Source: Bacillota bacterium (GTDB lineage Bacteria; Bacillota_A; Clostridia; Christensenellales; Aristaeellaceae). Taken from it: a DNA stretch of 6,137 bases. A model generated the notes under the pieces. The model did no database searches. It saw nothing but the letters and a program-made list of their open reading frames with translations, and was not told the origin of the DNA. This document shows positions 5,867 through 6,137 of the stretch, in pieces. Where the stretch lies: contig JAEZSP010000071.1 in NCBI GenBank assembly GCA_023421735.1, forward strand, positions 1 through 6,137. Direction: 5' to 3'. A program made the translations under genes and the position numbers. The stretch's first letter is position 1, and each line of letters starts with the position of its first letter.

Positions 5867-6137
5867 ATGGTGAATTTTGAAGGTTACAACAGACGTATTG
5901 CAGGTATTGAAAAATGCATGAAGGAATACGGCTTTGAAAGCTTGGAGCAGGTGGAAGAATACTGCAAGAGCTTTGGTATTGATGTGGGCGGCATCGTCAA
6001 AAGCGTTCAGGCAATCGCGTTTGAAAACGCGTCATGGGCATATACGCTAGGCGCGGCGATTGCGCTCAAAAAAGGCTGCAAGGTCGCGGCAGACGCGGCG
6101 GAAGCCATCGGCATCGGCCTGCAGGCATTCTGCATCC
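5867..6137 (+). CDS. GGGtGRT-family protein, N-terminal part (3' end outside window)
   Basis: Ninety codons are visible before the window ends. The N-terminus (NFEGYNRRIAGIEK), the segment FENASWAYTLGAAIALKKGC (52-71) and AADAAEAIGIGLQAFCI (74-90) resemble, as I recall the family, the start of GGGtGRT proteins. These are conserved proteins of roughly 330 residues and unknown function, named for a glycine-rich motif in the C-terminal part, which is not visible here. The visible part has cysteines at 17, 33, 71 and 89 and no signal peptide, so it is probably cytoplasmic. The ATG is preceded by GGGAGGG at 5852-5858, overlapping the stop codon of the NifU-like gene, with 8-nt spacing. The 14-bp gap implies co-transcription and perhaps translational coupling. 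A role as client or partner of the upstream Fe-S scaffold is inferred from linkage only. Confidence 0.78.
   Translation, partial: MVNFEGYNRRIAGIEKCMKEYGFESLEQVEEYCKSFGIDVGGIVKSVQAIAFENASWAYTLGAAIALKKGCKVAADAAEAIGIGLQAFCI

Overview
The window looks like the chromosome of an endospore-forming anaerobic member of the Clostridia. The evidence is an almost complete SpoIIE, a secreted SpoIID/LytB-domain protein, strong Shine-Dalgarno sites close to AAGGAGG, AT-rich intergenic DNA around GC-richer genes, and a NifU-like/GGGtGRT gene pair that I associate with anaerobic Firmicutes. No rRNA, tRNA, CRISPR array or insertion sequence was found.

Layout, left to right. (1) Positions 1-1347, minus strand: the first 449 residues of a secreted SpoIID/LytB-domain protein with a TTG start; its C-terminus lies outside the window. 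(2) Positions 1348-1585: an AT-rich divergent spacer with an 8-bp-arm inverted repeat. (3) Positions 1586-2452, plus strand: a decayed YibE/F-family membrane-protein gene, disrupted by an in-frame TGA, a frameshift and an internal deletion. (4) Positions 2455-4785, minus strand: spoIIE, 776 residues, intact, meeting the pseudogene tail to tail with only 2 bp between stop codons. (5) Positions 4786-5159: a divergent spacer carrying a spoIIE promoter with a 21-bp spacer and a Spo0A-box-like sequence, and a good extended -10 sigma-A promoter facing the other way. (6) Positions 5160-5852, plus strand: a NifU-like Fe-S scaffold protein. (7) Positions 5867-6137, plus strand: the N-terminal 90 residues of a GGGtGRT-family protein, clearly in the same operon.

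Two themes emerge. SpoIIE (the phosphatase that activates sigma-F in the forespore) and the SpoIID-like protein (peptidoglycan remodelling) fit sporulation or envelope work, although they are separate transcription units here. The NifU-like/GGGtGRT operon is the least understood part: a two-gene module linking an atypical Fe-S scaffold to a conserved protein of unknown function. It is the best candidate for an undescribed system, but it is a known conserved pair rather than something unique to this window.
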